A stretch of DNA of 35,228 nucleotides from CAZLFA01 sp964558665 (GTDB taxonomy: Bacteria > Desulfobacterota > Syntrophia > Syntrophales > PHBD01). Every line of letters begins with the position of its first letter. Positions within the stretch are counted from its first letter, which is position 1. Made by a program: the position numbers and the translations under genes. The notes under the pieces are model-generated. The model saw only the letters and a program-made list of their open reading frames with translations, was not told the origin of the DNA and ran no database searches. The stretch spans positions 1-35,228 of the forward strand of contig CAZLFA010000045.1 of NCBI GenBank assembly GCA_964558665.1. The letters run 5' to 3'. Shown in pieces: positions 6,902-15,324 of the stretch.

Positions 6902-9900
6902 TGAGCTGAGGTTTGGATTCCCGCTTATCGGCTTTGATTGAAGGTTTGTTTATCTGGGGTTTCCCTTTATCCAGGATGTTGCGGACAGACTCCGCCAGTG
7001 TGAAGGCGGCAATAGGTTTTACGATAAAGATGTTGATTCCAAGCGCACACTGCTTTTCTATGTCTTCTTTGTCCTGGAAGCCGGAGCACATAATGATCGG
7101 AATGTCGGCCCGGATGTTCCGCAGATACTTTGCCACGTCGAAACCCGTCATGTGCGGCATGGTTTTGTCTGTGATAACAAGGTCAAAAGAGTCCCTGGCC
7201 TTTGTAAATTCTTCTATTGCCTTGACGGGGTCGGTTTCAGCAAGCACCTTGTACCCGAGTTCTTCGAGCAGTTCCGTCTGCATATTGACCAGCGCCTCTT
7301 CATCATCAAGAATGAGGATTCTTTCTTTTCCCCCGGTTAACACCGGTTCCGCTGCATCGTTTGTCTCTTCCGTACGGCTCTCGGCCAGCGGCAGGAACAG
7401 TTGAAAAACAGTCCCCTTGCCGAGTTCGCTGTACACCTTGATTTCTCCCCCGTGGTCTCTTATGATGCCGTGCACTACAGCAAGTCCCAGACCGGTGCCT
7501 TCACCCTTACTTTTTGTTGTGTAATAGGGCTCGAATATCCTTTCCAGATGATCCCCGCTTATGCCGTGCCCCGTGTCTCTCACGCTTAACTCCAGATAAC
7601 GGCCGATGACGAGGGAAGGAAAGCGGCGCTTCTCGTCCTTTCCTATCAATACCTCCTTCAAGCCTATCTCCAGGACTCCTCCCGTCTCCTTCATGGCATA
7701 GCCGGCATTTGTGCACAGATTCATCATGACCTGATGCATCTGGGTGGGATCGGCCATTATTATGTCTGCGCATACGCTAAGCGAGTGTTTTATTTCTATG
7801 GTGGACGGCAGTGACGCGCGCAGAAATTTGGCGACCTCCTTGACAATGGGAACCATCATGATCGGTTTCTTTTCCTGGGCCGTCTGGCGGCTGAAAGTGA
7901 GTATCTGCTGCACCAGGGCCTTTGCTCGTTTGGCGGCTTTCAATACTTCTTCCATGCCGTTATATACCCTTGGCCGGTCGCTGACCTGCATTTTATACAA
8001 TTCGGTGTATCCCATGATTGCACTGAGAATATTATTGAAGTCATGGGCAATGCCGCCCGCCAGAGTGCCGATGGCCTGCATCTTATGGGCCTGGCGGAAC
8101 TGCTTTTCCAGATTCACGCGTTCGGTGATGTCCAGGGCTGTCTGAATGACGCCGATTATATCGTCGTTGGCTCCGGCTATTCTTTTCGACTGCACCGATA
8201 TAACCCTCTCTTCGCCGCGGAGGAAAATGCTCCCGGTAAGCTCCAGGGCGTCGGCAAGGACTTCACTTTTCCGGACACCCATGCGGCCGTACACTTTCAT
8301 GATGTCATCATCGGTCATCGTCAGCATCAGTTCCGCCAGAGAGGGGGTGTTTTCATCGCGATGAAGAAAACTCAGGTCGATCCTCTTCCCCAGCATATCT
8401 TCCTTGGTTCTGCCCGTATAGCTTTCGTTGCTTTTATTCCAGAGAATTACCCTGCCTTCACGGTCGATGACAAAGGCGGGGACGGGAGTACCGTCAAGAA
8501 TGGAAGCGAGCTTCTCTCTTTCTGCTATCAGCGCTTCCTCCATCTTCCGGCGTGCCGTAATGTCGCGGATTGTTTCGATTGCCCCGACGATGGCTCCTTT
8601 CGTGTCGTAAAGCGGAGAGGCCGTCCCCAGCATGTAAAACTCTCCGCCATGCAGATTCGGCATGTATGATTCCCCGACCAGAGTGTCTCCGTGCCACTTG
8701 GTGGACACATAGTCCTTTTTTATATTTTCTTCGGGATGCAATGCCATGTCAACCAGGATGGGTCTGCGCTTTCCGTAAAAAGGAAGTGCGTACTCGTAAT
8801 CGCCTCTGCCCAGAATATCTTCGTGCCTGACTCCCGTCATGTCCTCTATGGTCTTGTTCCAGGCCACGACCTTTCCATCCCTGTCAATAACCAGCGTGGC
8901 ATCCGGCAGGAAATTGATGATGTCGGCAAGCCTCTGCTGGCTTTCCCGCAGATCATCCTCCATCTGTTTTCTTTCCGTGTTGTTGCGGATGCACTCGATG
9001 GCACCGACAATATCTCCCCGGGAATTGCGTAGCACCGAAGCCGTGGCCGACAGATGAACGTTTCCCGGGGCCAGTTTGGGTGTATAAGACTCCCCGAACA
9101 GGATATCGCCTGCACGCTGGATGGTAGTGTACTGCTTTTCGCGTTCCGGATCATGACGGAGGGCAAGGTCGATGAGAATGGGTCTCCTATCGCCATAGAA
9201 AGGGATCGCGTATTCATAATTGCCTTTACCGAGCATGTCTTCGGCTTTCACTCCTGTCATGATTTCCGTGGCGCGGTTCCATGCTATTGTCTTGCCGTCC
9301 TTATCAATGACGATAGTGGCGTCCGGCAGGAAACCTATGATGTCTGAAAGCTGCCTCCGTGATTCCTGGAGGGCATGCTCGTATTGCTTGCGTTTGGTAA
9401 TGTCCGTAAGGGTTTCGATAGCGCCGGTCATGACGCCGTCAGCATTGCGGATGGGAGCGGCTGTGAAGTAAAGCCATGTCCCGCCGCGCATCCCGGGAAA
9501 GAAATCGGTTGCCTCGAAAGCACCGTCGGTCACCTGTGATCTGCTGTACTTCCCCGAGTACCACCGGGGGATTTTTTCAATTTCCCCGTCGACGATGAGA
9601 TCGGATATGCACGGCCGCTGATGACTGTAAAAGGCCTGCCAGTGCCGGTCGGAACCGACGACATCTTCCGCTTTGATGCCGCTGTATTCCTCAAGCGCCC
9701 TGTTCCAGTAGATGACCCGGTGATCCTTTCCGATGACAAAAGAGGGAAACGGAGATCCCTGAATAATGTCGTTTAATCTCTGCTCCCCCTCCTTCAGCAT
9801 TTTTTCCGTCCGCTTGTACTCCGTGGCGTCCCGGGATATGCCGACGAAGTGAATGAATGTCCCGTCGGGGCCGTAAACAGGAGCGCCGCTGGCCGTGTGC

Positions 9901-10667
9901 CAACGCCAGGTGCCGTCGGCGTGCCGGACCCGGTACTCCGGTCCCGGCATCGGCTGTTTTGCATTTATGACTTTGCGAAGATACTCTTCACAGATCGGAA
10001 CATCCTCGGGATGAATAAAAGACTGGAACGACCTGCCGATTATTTGCGACGATTCATGACAAAGCATCCTTTGCCATGACGGAGAGACATATGAGAAGGT
10101 GCCGTCGGCGGTCAAGGTCCAGATCAGATCGTATGAGTTGTCAACCAGCAGGTGGTATTTTGCTTCGCTTTCCTTAAGGGCGGATTCTGCCTGCCGGCGC
10201 TTGGTGATATCCTCGAATATCCAGAGGGAGCTCTCATGGGGAAACGAGGGATTGAGAGCTTTTCCGACAATGCGGCCTGCAAAGGTCTTGCCGTCGGAGC
10301 GGGGGATGCTGATCTCGAATTCAAACCATTCTCCTCTGCTCAGAGCGGTATAGGCAGCGCGTTCCTTTTCTTCATACTCCGCGTCTGATGCATAGATAAG
10401 GCGGGTGCCGGTGCCGTGTATCTGCTCGAAAGGTCTGCCGATCATTTCGGAAAACCTCTGATTCACCCATTCAAAGATGCGGTTGCGCACAAAGGCGATT
10501 CCCATGATGTCATTATTCAGAATCAGAGAGTGAATCCTGTTAATGCGCTGTGCATCTTGCTCTGCCTCAGTTTGCGGGCTTGCCGATTTTTCGAGTTCGG
10601 CAAGCCGTCTGCGCAGGCCGGATATCTCATCGATGAGCTGAGCCTTTGTTTTGCGTTTATCTTTCAT
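6894..10667 (-). CDS. Six-PAS hybrid histidine kinase with C-terminal receiver
   Basis: This is a 1257-residue cytoplasmic sensor kinase with no membrane segment. A short coiled coil (residues 1-25) leads into six PAS domains of roughly 120 residues each. PAS4 and PAS5 are tandem copies of one type (LPDAT.VID, YEYA.PFYG, RRPIL). Then come HisKA with the phospho-accepting His875 (GGIAHDFNN), HATPase (N box NLCTNAG, G boxes DTGHGIS and GEGTGLGL) and a receiver with Asp1167 and Lys1217. The ATG at 10667 is chosen over a longer reading back to 10784. It overlaps the stop of the upstream PAS gene by 11 bp, and the 39 extra residues would lie inside that gene. It is the last gene of the MCP-CheW-PAS-kinase series. 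The receiver-after-kinase order suggests an internal phosphate sink or a relay to an HPt protein. The signal is unknown. Confidence 0.9.
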   Translation of the reverse strand: MKDKRKTKAQLIDEISGLRRRLAELEKSASPQTEAEQDAQRINRIHSLILNNDIMGIAFVRNRIFEWVNQRFSEMIGRPFEQIHGTGTRLIYASDAEYEEKERAAYTALSRGEWFEFEISIPRSDGKTFAGRIVGKALNPSFPHESSLWIFEDITKRRQAESALKESEAKYHLLVDNSYDLIWTLTADGTFSYVSPSWQRMLCHESSQIIGRSFQSFIHPEDVPICEEYLRKVINAKQPMPGPEYRVRHADGTWRWHTASGAPVYGPDGTFIHFVGISRDATEYKRTEKMLKEGEQRLNDIIQGSPFPSFVIGKDHRVIYWNRALEEYSGIKAEDVVGSDRHWQAFYSHQRPCISDLIVDGEIEKIPRWYSGKYSRSQVTDGAFEATDFFPGMRGGTWLYFTAAPIRNADGVMTGAIETLTDITKRKQYEHALQESRRQLSDIIGFLPDATIVIDKDGKTIAWNRATEIMTGVKAEDMLGKGNYEYAIPFYGDRRPILIDLALRHDPEREKQYTTIQRAGDILFGESYTPKLAPGNVHLSATASVLRNSRGDIVGAIECIRNNTERKQMEDDLRESQQRLADIINFLPDATLVIDRDGKVVAWNKTIEDMTGVRHEDILGRGDYEYALPFYGKRRPILVDMALHPEENIKKDYVSTKWHGDTLVGESYMPNLHGGEFYMLGTASPLYDTKGAIVGAIETIRDITARRKMEEALIAEREKLASILDGTPVPAFVIDREGRVILWNKSNESYTGRTKEDMLGKRIDLSFLHRDENTPSLAELMLTMTDDDIMKVYGRMGVRKSEVLADALELTGSIFLRGEERVISVQSKRIAGANDDIIGVIQTALDITERVNLEKQFRQAHKMQAIGTLAGGIAHDFNNILSAIMGYTELYKMQVSDRPRVYNGMEEVLKAAKRAKALVQQILTFSRQTAQEKKPIMMVPIVKEVAKFLRASLPSTIEIKHSLSVCADIIMADPTQMHQVMMNLCTNAGYAMKETGGVLEIGLKEVLIGKDEKRRFPSLVIGRYLELSVRDTGHGISGDHLERIFEPYYTTKSKGEGTGLGLAVVHGIIRDHGGEIKVYSELGKGTVFQLFLPLAESRTEETNDAAEPVLTGGKERILILDDEEALVNMQTELLEELGYKVLAETDPVKAIEEFTKARDSFDLVITDKTMPHMTGFDVAKYLRNIRADIPIIMCSGFQDKEDIEKQCALGINIFIVKPIAAFTLAESVRNILDKGKPQINKPSIKADKRESKPQLNY

Positions 10668-12042
10668 CTTCAAAAAATTCCGAGTAAAGCTTTTTTGCAC
10701 AGGCTGGACAAATCCCGTGGCTGAATTCCGCCTCTGTGCGGTCCCGTATATATACCTCCAACTGCTCCCAGTAACCTTCGTCATTGCGTATCTTTTTGCA
10801 GGAGGAACAGATGGGAAGCAGTCCGCTGAGCCTTTTGACTTCCAGCAGAGCTCTTTGAAGCTGGTTGATGATATTTTCCCGTTCCGTGGCGATCAATTTA
10901 TATTCTGTTACATCCATTGAGTTTCCCAGGATGGCCGGTTCTCCCAGGTAATTGATCGAAGTCAGCGTCTCCATAATCCACCGGACTTCGCCCTTTTTGG
11001 TGAGTATTCTGAATTCGTAAGGGACTTCCCTCTTTCCTCTGAGCATCTCCACGGCACACTGCCGTGCCCTTTCCCGGTCCTCCGGATGAATCATGTCCCT
11101 CGATACACGGCCGAGCAGTTCCTCTCTGTCATAACCGGCATATTGCGCGGCATTGGTGTTGACGAACATGAATCTGCCGCTTTGCATCACATAGACGCCG
11201 GCAAATGATTTCTCCGCCAGGGTCCGGTACAGTTCCTCCGCTATCCGCTGCCCTTCCTCTGCCTGTTTACGCTGGCTGATGTCTTCTACGAACCCGAACA
11301 AATGGTACCCCTTGTTTTCCTCGCTCCAGACCGCCTGTATTTCCAGGATGGCCGGAAAGGTACTGCCGTCCCTGCGGCGGTATTCGGTTTCGAATCTCTG
11401 CGGCGTATGGCTGCCGAGGACTTTGTCGATAATCCCGGCCCGCTGATCCGGGTTGACGTATATCTGCCCTGCCAGATCGTTCAATTCATGACAGGCCTCC
11501 TCGGGAGAGTCGAAACCGAACATTAAGGCAAAGGTCCGGTTGGCGTGGACAGCCTTTCCTCCCGGCGTAGTTTCGAATATGCCGAGGGTGGTGTTTTCAT
11601 AGACGGTGCGATATCTTTTCTCGCTGGCGAGGAGGGCTGCCTCCATCTTTTTGCGCTTTGTTATATTCGTAAAAACGGTGAGCAGATGATCCTCCCCGTC
11701 AATATCGATGGCGCTTGAATTGACCAGCGCGTACCCCGATTCTCCGCCTTTTATTTTAACCTGCATTTCCATGTTGGCAATGCGGCCGTTCTCTTTGAGC
11801 TCGTTCAGCAGCATTTCGCGCTGGGCAGCCGTTATAAAACCGATGCCGGTCGTAGTTTGGCCTATGAGCTCATGCCTTTCAAAACCAAGAAGTTCGAGAA
11901 AGGCATCACTGAGATCCACAAACTTCCCCTCCCTGAATGTCGTGATGGACATAGGGGTGGAATTCTCCAGGAATGCCTTCGCGAACTTCCCTTGTTCCCG
12001 CTTCGGCCCTTTGCACCTGCTCCTGATGTTTTGCAAAATCAT
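10657..12042 (-). CDS. Triple-PAS protein with C-terminal Cys4 module, no transmitter
   Basis: About 461 residues: three PAS domains (about 20-135, 140-265 and 270-390), a short coiled coil, and a terminal module with CSSC (412-415) and CPAC (445-448). The module also contains KKIRNDEGYW and FSHGICP. This ending is widespread on PAS proteins of anaerobic proteobacteria and looks like a small metal site, but its function is unestablished. There is no kinase, cyclase or DNA-binding domain. The third PAS closely resembles the second PAS of the membrane hybrid kinase at 22392-26942. The stop overlaps the start of the next kinase gene, so the two are probably translationally coupled partners. The start is doubtful: the ATG at 12042 has no properly spaced ribosome site, a TTG at 12057 is possible, and another frame upstream looks protein-like (see findings). 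Confidence 0.82.
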   Translation of the reverse strand: MILQNIRSRCKGPKREQGKFAKAFLENSTPMSITTFREGKFVDLSDAFLELLGFERHELIGQTTTGIGFITAAQREMLLNELKENGRIANMEMQVKIKGGESGYALVNSSAIDIDGEDHLLTVFTNITKRKKMEAALLASEKRYRTVYENTTLGIFETTPGGKAVHANRTFALMFGFDSPEEACHELNDLAGQIYVNPDQRAGIIDKVLGSHTPQRFETEYRRRDGSTFPAILEIQAVWSEENKGYHLFGFVEDISQRKQAEEGQRIAEELYRTLAEKSFAGVYVMQSGRFMFVNTNAAQYAGYDREELLGRVSRDMIHPEDRERARQCAVEMLRGKREVPYEFRILTKKGEVRWIMETLTSINYLGEPAILGNSMDVTEYKLIATERENIINQLQRALLEVKRLSGLLPICSSCKKIRNDEGYWEQLEVYIRDRTEAEFSHGICPACAKKLYSEFFEDER

Positions 12043-12156
12043 AACCTTTCGGCACAAGGAGCGCGGCCTGCCGGCAGACGCTTCTTCAGCTTTACCTCAT
12101 GCCCTGCTTCGTAAAGCTTCATTTATTGCTTCATACCGGCAGATTTAATCCTTCCC

Positions 12157-12669
12157 TCATGCAGCCTCACTGATAACTTCCACCTCTTGCGGACTGATCA
12201 CCTTATCGATGTCCAGAAGAATCTTAACCCTGTCTCCTGACTTCGCTATGCCGAGAATGAAATTCGTATTCACGTCAACTCCTAATTCAGGCTTTTTTTC
12301 GATATCGGCTACTTTAACGTTTAATACTTCTGAAACCGAATCCACCACTGCTCCCATCAGGATGCTGCTTTCCTTTCCCATGATCTCCACAACGATGATA
12401 CAGGTGCGGTCCGTGTATCCCGTATCTTTTAATCCGAACTTGATCCTGAGATCGAAAACCGGAATCACCTTGCCGCGAAGATTTATAAACCCTTTGATGT
12501 AATCCGGCGCATTGGGGATCGTCCTGATATTCATCATACCTATTATTTCCTTGACCTTCAGAATTCCTATGCCGTATTCCTCTCCTGCCAGGGAAAACGT
12601 CAGATATTTTCCCGCCAGTTCGGACACAGACAGCGTTTCCATTCCGATGTCTCTCGTTAATTCTGTCAT
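12157..12669 (-). CDS. cheW: CheW-type chemotaxis coupling protein
   Basis: This is a 170-residue CheW, the SH3-like adaptor that links chemoreceptor tips to a CheA kinase. Recognisable pieces are YLTFSLAGEEYGI near residue 23, KVKEIIG, the INLRGKVIPVFDLR core and TCIIVVE. Length is normal for the family. I choose ATG 12669 over GTG 12678 because a GAGG ribosome site lies 9 nt before the ATG but touches the GTG. It sits 27 bp downstream of the MCP gene in the same direction, so it presumably serves that receptor. A second CheW at 20631-21143 is similar over nearly its whole length (shared GIGILKVKEIIGMM and RTCIIVVEI), which points to duplication. No cheA is present in the window. Confidence 0.93.
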   Translation of the reverse strand: MTELTRDIGMETLSVSELAGKYLTFSLAGEEYGIGILKVKEIIGMMNIRTIPNAPDYIKGFINLRGKVIPVFDLRIKFGLKDTGYTDRTCIIVVEIMGKESSILMGAVVDSVSEVLNVKVADIEKKPELGVDVNTNFILGIAKSGDRVKILLDIDKVISPQEVEVISEAA

Positions 12670-12696
12670 ATTATTCACCCTCGATATTGATTGCTG

Positions 12697-14580
12697 TTAA
12701 AAGTCGTGAAACGGGATCACCTCTTCGGGATTGACTTTCTTGCCCGGGTTTCTGGGCACAACCGCTGTTGTGGCAATCTTCTTTTTGGGGATCAGCGCTG
12801 AAATGACGCCTCGGCCTTTTTTGCCCTCTGCTGCAGAAGGAAGCTGACCCGCATTTCCATTGGCGCCGTTGCTGCCGCCGATAATGTCAACCAGAACGCC
12901 TGTTATCTGGCTCATCTGCTGCGCTTCCGCGTTCATCTCTTCAGCGGCGGCGGCAGATTCCTCCGCGTTCGCGGCCGTCTGCTGTGTCACCTTGTCCATT
13001 TCCGCCACGGCCTTGTTGATCTGGTCTATTCCCTGTGATTGTTCATTGGATGCTGCTGATATCTCACTGACCAGGTCTCCCACCTTCGCAGCGTTTACTG
13101 ACACCTCGGCAAAAGCTGCATTAGTCGTCTGCACCAGCTCGGAACCCTCTTTGATCTTATTGACGGTGCTTTCTATCAGACCGGATGTGTTTTTCGCGGC
13201 ATCGGCGGCTCTCATGGCCAGATTTCTCACTTCCTCCGCCACTACGGCAAAACCGGCTCCTGCCTCACCTGCCCTCGCGGCTTCCACGGCAGCATTCAAA
13301 GCCAGCAGATTCGTCTGGAAGGCAATCTCGTCGATAGTCTTGACGATCTTGGATGTCTCTTCACTGGCTGACGATATCTCCGCCATCGACCTTGTCAGGC
13401 TTTCCATCGCCGTGTTCGCCTTCTGTACCACACCGTTTGCCTGCTTCATAAGGCCGTCCGCCTGTGCGGCGTTTCCGGCGTTCTGCTTCGTCATGGACGA
13501 CATCTCTTCCAGAGAGGATGAAGTCTCTTCGAGAGCCGAGGCCTGCTCGGATGCCCCTTCAGCCAGAGACTGGCTCGCTTCCGCCACCTGAGTCGATGCG
13601 GAGGCAACCTGATTGGCAACCTCATTCATCTGATCGACGGCATTCTTTATCGGCACGGAAATGCGCCTTGCAAATATGGTAACCACGACAACTGTAAGAA
13701 CCAGAAATACGATGCCGATTACGGCGATGAAATTTCTGATCGCATGCGCCGCGGCAAGAAATTCGGATGTATCCTGCGTAATGCCAACACTCCACCCGGT
13801 AAGTTCAACCGGAGAAAATCCGGCTATTTTGTTAATCCCCTTGAATGTGTAGGCTTCAACGCCCGACTTCTTTGCCGTCATCTTTTTTGAAATCTCTTCC
13901 ATTCCCTGCAGCGTCGTCAGATTCAATGATAAAATGTTTGCCTTGTCCGGGTGCGCAAGCATTAAACCGTTAAGGTCTACCATGAAGCCATATCCGGTCT
14001 GTCCCATCTTTGCCGTAACTTTTGCACTGATATAATCGATTTTGAGGGCGATAAGGACGGCTCCGACAAATGCCCCATCCTTTGTAATCGGCGCACAAAT
14101 GTTCGCAACCGGGTTTCCCGTTTTCTTGGATTTAACGACAGTTCCTACACTCGGCTTGCCGCTTTTTGCAGACTTGAAATATTCGCGGTCGGCAAGAGAG
14201 ATTCCTTTGTACTCGCCTTTAACGCCGTCCGAAACCACTTTTCCGTTTGCATCCGTGATCAGTATTGTTTCATAGTCCTTGCCGATTTTGGCCATGGCGT
14301 CTGTCAGGCGTTTATCCATGACCTCCGTATTGACGCCTGCCGCTGCATTTGCCGCGTCACCGCTGAGAGAAATCTCCGTGGCTACCTTTAATTCGGTGAT
14401 AAGCACCTCCTGTACCAAATCCGCAATCTTGGCGGCGCCTTTTTCCGCGCGCTCCTTCGCGACATCTTCCAGGGACGTCGATGCTTTTACGACTGCAAAA
14501 ATTCCAATCACCAGAAGAGGAATCAACACGACAAGTATCCCTCCCGCAACAAGTTTGAAACCAAGTGTCATTTTTTTCAT
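12697..14580 (-). CDS. Methyl-accepting chemotaxis protein with Cache sensor and FHDF tail
   Basis: This is a 627-residue transmembrane chemoreceptor. Membrane helix 1 is about residues 10-31. The periplasmic Cache-type ligand domain is about 32-280 (LADREYFKSA, GYGFMVD, TGWSVGI). Membrane helix 2 is about 283-304, followed by a short HAMP-like linker (RRISVPIKNAVDQM). The cytoplasmic signalling hairpin has the conserved tip at about 417-455 (EIAFQTNLLALNAA, AGEAGAGFAVVAEEVRNLA). After residue 545 a flexible linker ends in PFHDF. This position and aromatic pattern match the C-terminal tethers that recruit CheR/CheB in other receptors. A strong AGGAGG 9 nt upstream supports the start. It lies in a likely operon: unknown small protein, MCP, CheW, PAS protein, hybrid kinase. 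A sigma-54-like promoter precedes the series. The ligand is unknown. Confidence 0.95.
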   Translation of the reverse strand: MKKMTLGFKLVAGGILVVLIPLLVIGIFAVVKASTSLEDVAKERAEKGAAKIADLVQEVLITELKVATEISLSGDAANAAAGVNTEVMDKRLTDAMAKIGKDYETILITDANGKVVSDGVKGEYKGISLADREYFKSAKSGKPSVGTVVKSKKTGNPVANICAPITKDGAFVGAVLIALKIDYISAKVTAKMGQTGYGFMVDLNGLMLAHPDKANILSLNLTTLQGMEEISKKMTAKKSGVEAYTFKGINKIAGFSPVELTGWSVGITQDTSEFLAAAHAIRNFIAVIGIVFLVLTVVVVTIFARRISVPIKNAVDQMNEVANQVASASTQVAEASQSLAEGASEQASALEETSSSLEEMSSMTKQNAGNAAQADGLMKQANGVVQKANTAMESLTRSMAEISSASEETSKIVKTIDEIAFQTNLLALNAAVEAARAGEAGAGFAVVAEEVRNLAMRAADAAKNTSGLIESTVNKIKEGSELVQTTNAAFAEVSVNAAKVGDLVSEISAASNEQSQGIDQINKAVAEMDKVTQQTAANAEESAAAAEEMNAEAQQMSQITGVLVDIIGGSNGANGNAGQLPSAAEGKKGRGVISALIPKKKIATTAVVPRNPGKKVNPEEVIPFHDF

Positions 14581-14604
14581 AACCCAACTCCTCCTTGATA
14601 TAGA

Positions 14605-15045
14605 TTATATTTCCTGTGATCTTTCCTTTGCCGGTAAGATTTTTTTCTTCATTGACTTGTCCGGCTTTGACCCGCCGGCGGATGTATTGTTGATCATTCT
14701 CTTGAGCACGGATACGCACTCGCGATAATTGCTGTCGCACGAACTGAGAAATCGCGGATTCAAAAGATGTCCCTGAAGGATAGTATCCGGATGGCTGCTG
14801 TACATTATCAGAATGATTTTTACGTCCCACAGTTGATCGCGAATCGAAAGAAGATCCGTAAAATCATCCTCGCCGGATACCAGAAGGACGACAATGGCTT
14901 TGCGGCCTCCCGGCCGGCAGATCTCTCTCGATAGTTCAACGGTGTCCTTGCACACCAGTAAATCTTCCGTGGGCAGGATATCCCCTATGGAGCTCAGGAG
15001 CTCATCGAAGATTTCTCCGCATACTTTTGAATAGAAGATGACCAT
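14605..15045 (-). CDS. Small uncharacterised protein, possible degenerate receiver domain
   Basis: This is a protein of 146 residues that I cannot assign with confidence. Alternating hydrophobic strands and helices (VIFYSKVCGEI, AIVVLLVSGEDD, VKIILIMYSS) hint at a receiver-like alpha/beta fold. The usual acidic pocket and conserved Lys are not evident, so it would not be a normal phosphorylated regulator. The last 25 residues are Lys-rich. The start at 15045 (MVIFYSK) is preferred over ATG 15069 because only the former has a purine-rich ribosome site (GAGAG) at a workable distance; the longer form would add eight residues. It is the first gene of the MCP operon, 24 bp before the receptor. It lies about 40 nt downstream of the predicted start of transcription from the sigma-54-like element. 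Confidence 0.65.
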   Translation of the reverse strand: MVIFYSKVCGEIFDELLSSIGDILPTEDLLVCKDTVELSREICRPGGRKAIVVLLVSGEDDFTDLLSIRDQLWDVKIILIMYSSHPDTILQGHLLNPRFLSSCDSNYRECVSVLKRMINNTSAGGSKPDKSMKKKILPAKERSQEI

Positions 15046-15094
15046 TTTTCTCTCAACGTTTCCGTGCATGGATTGAATTATAACGACAGACGTA

Positions 15095-15111
15095 TCTCAA
15101 GATGTGTGCCA
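15095..15111 (-). promoter_or_regulatory. Putative sigma-54 (-24/-12) promoter of the chemosensory operon
   Basis: The minus strand reads TGGCAC-ACATC-TTGAGA (15111 to 15095). The -24 half is a perfect TGGCAC and the spacing of GG to the -12 dinucleotide is the canonical 10 nt. The -12 half is TTGA instead of TTGC. Transcription would begin near 15085. The gene immediately upstream encodes a sigma-54 activator. Confidence 0.5.
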
Positions 15112-15286
15112 GAATGCCCCGTCAACTATGCATTGATATTTGCTATGATATATCAGCGGGTTGCAAAATGCGGGGCTTGCTTCTGACGTCACGGGGAACA
15201 GCCGGGAGGCATGAAAGGTTTTCCTTCCGGATGGCAATTCAGCGGGATGAGAAGAATTACTCTTTATATATTAAATAGTTGCCGGC

Positions 15287-15324
15287 TGTTTCGTAATACG
15301 ATACATGTTTCGTGTTACGAAACA
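15287..15324. promoter_or_regulatory. Two abutting 19-bp dyads, candidate enhancer sites
   Basis: Site 2 (15306-15324) is the palindrome TGTTTCGTGTTACGAAACA, with 8-bp arms perfectly paired. Site 1 (15287-15305) is TGTTTCGTAATACGATACA, with one arm mismatch. They touch with no gap, giving a 19-bp centre-to-centre spacing (nearly two helical turns). No T-run follows on either strand, so a terminator is unlikely. They lie about 200 bp upstream of the sigma-54-like element, and site 2 covers the stop codon of the regulator gene. Confidence 0.55.

Noticed and set aside
6894..10784. Longer start (10784) for the six-PAS kinase
   Set aside because: The added 39 residues lie within the upstream PAS gene in another frame and have no ribosome site. 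ATG 10667 fits an overlapping, coupled start.
15306..15324. Palindrome after the sigma-54 regulator as a transcription terminator
   Set aside because: There is no T-run on either strand, and a second near-identical dyad abuts it, which fits a binding site better.
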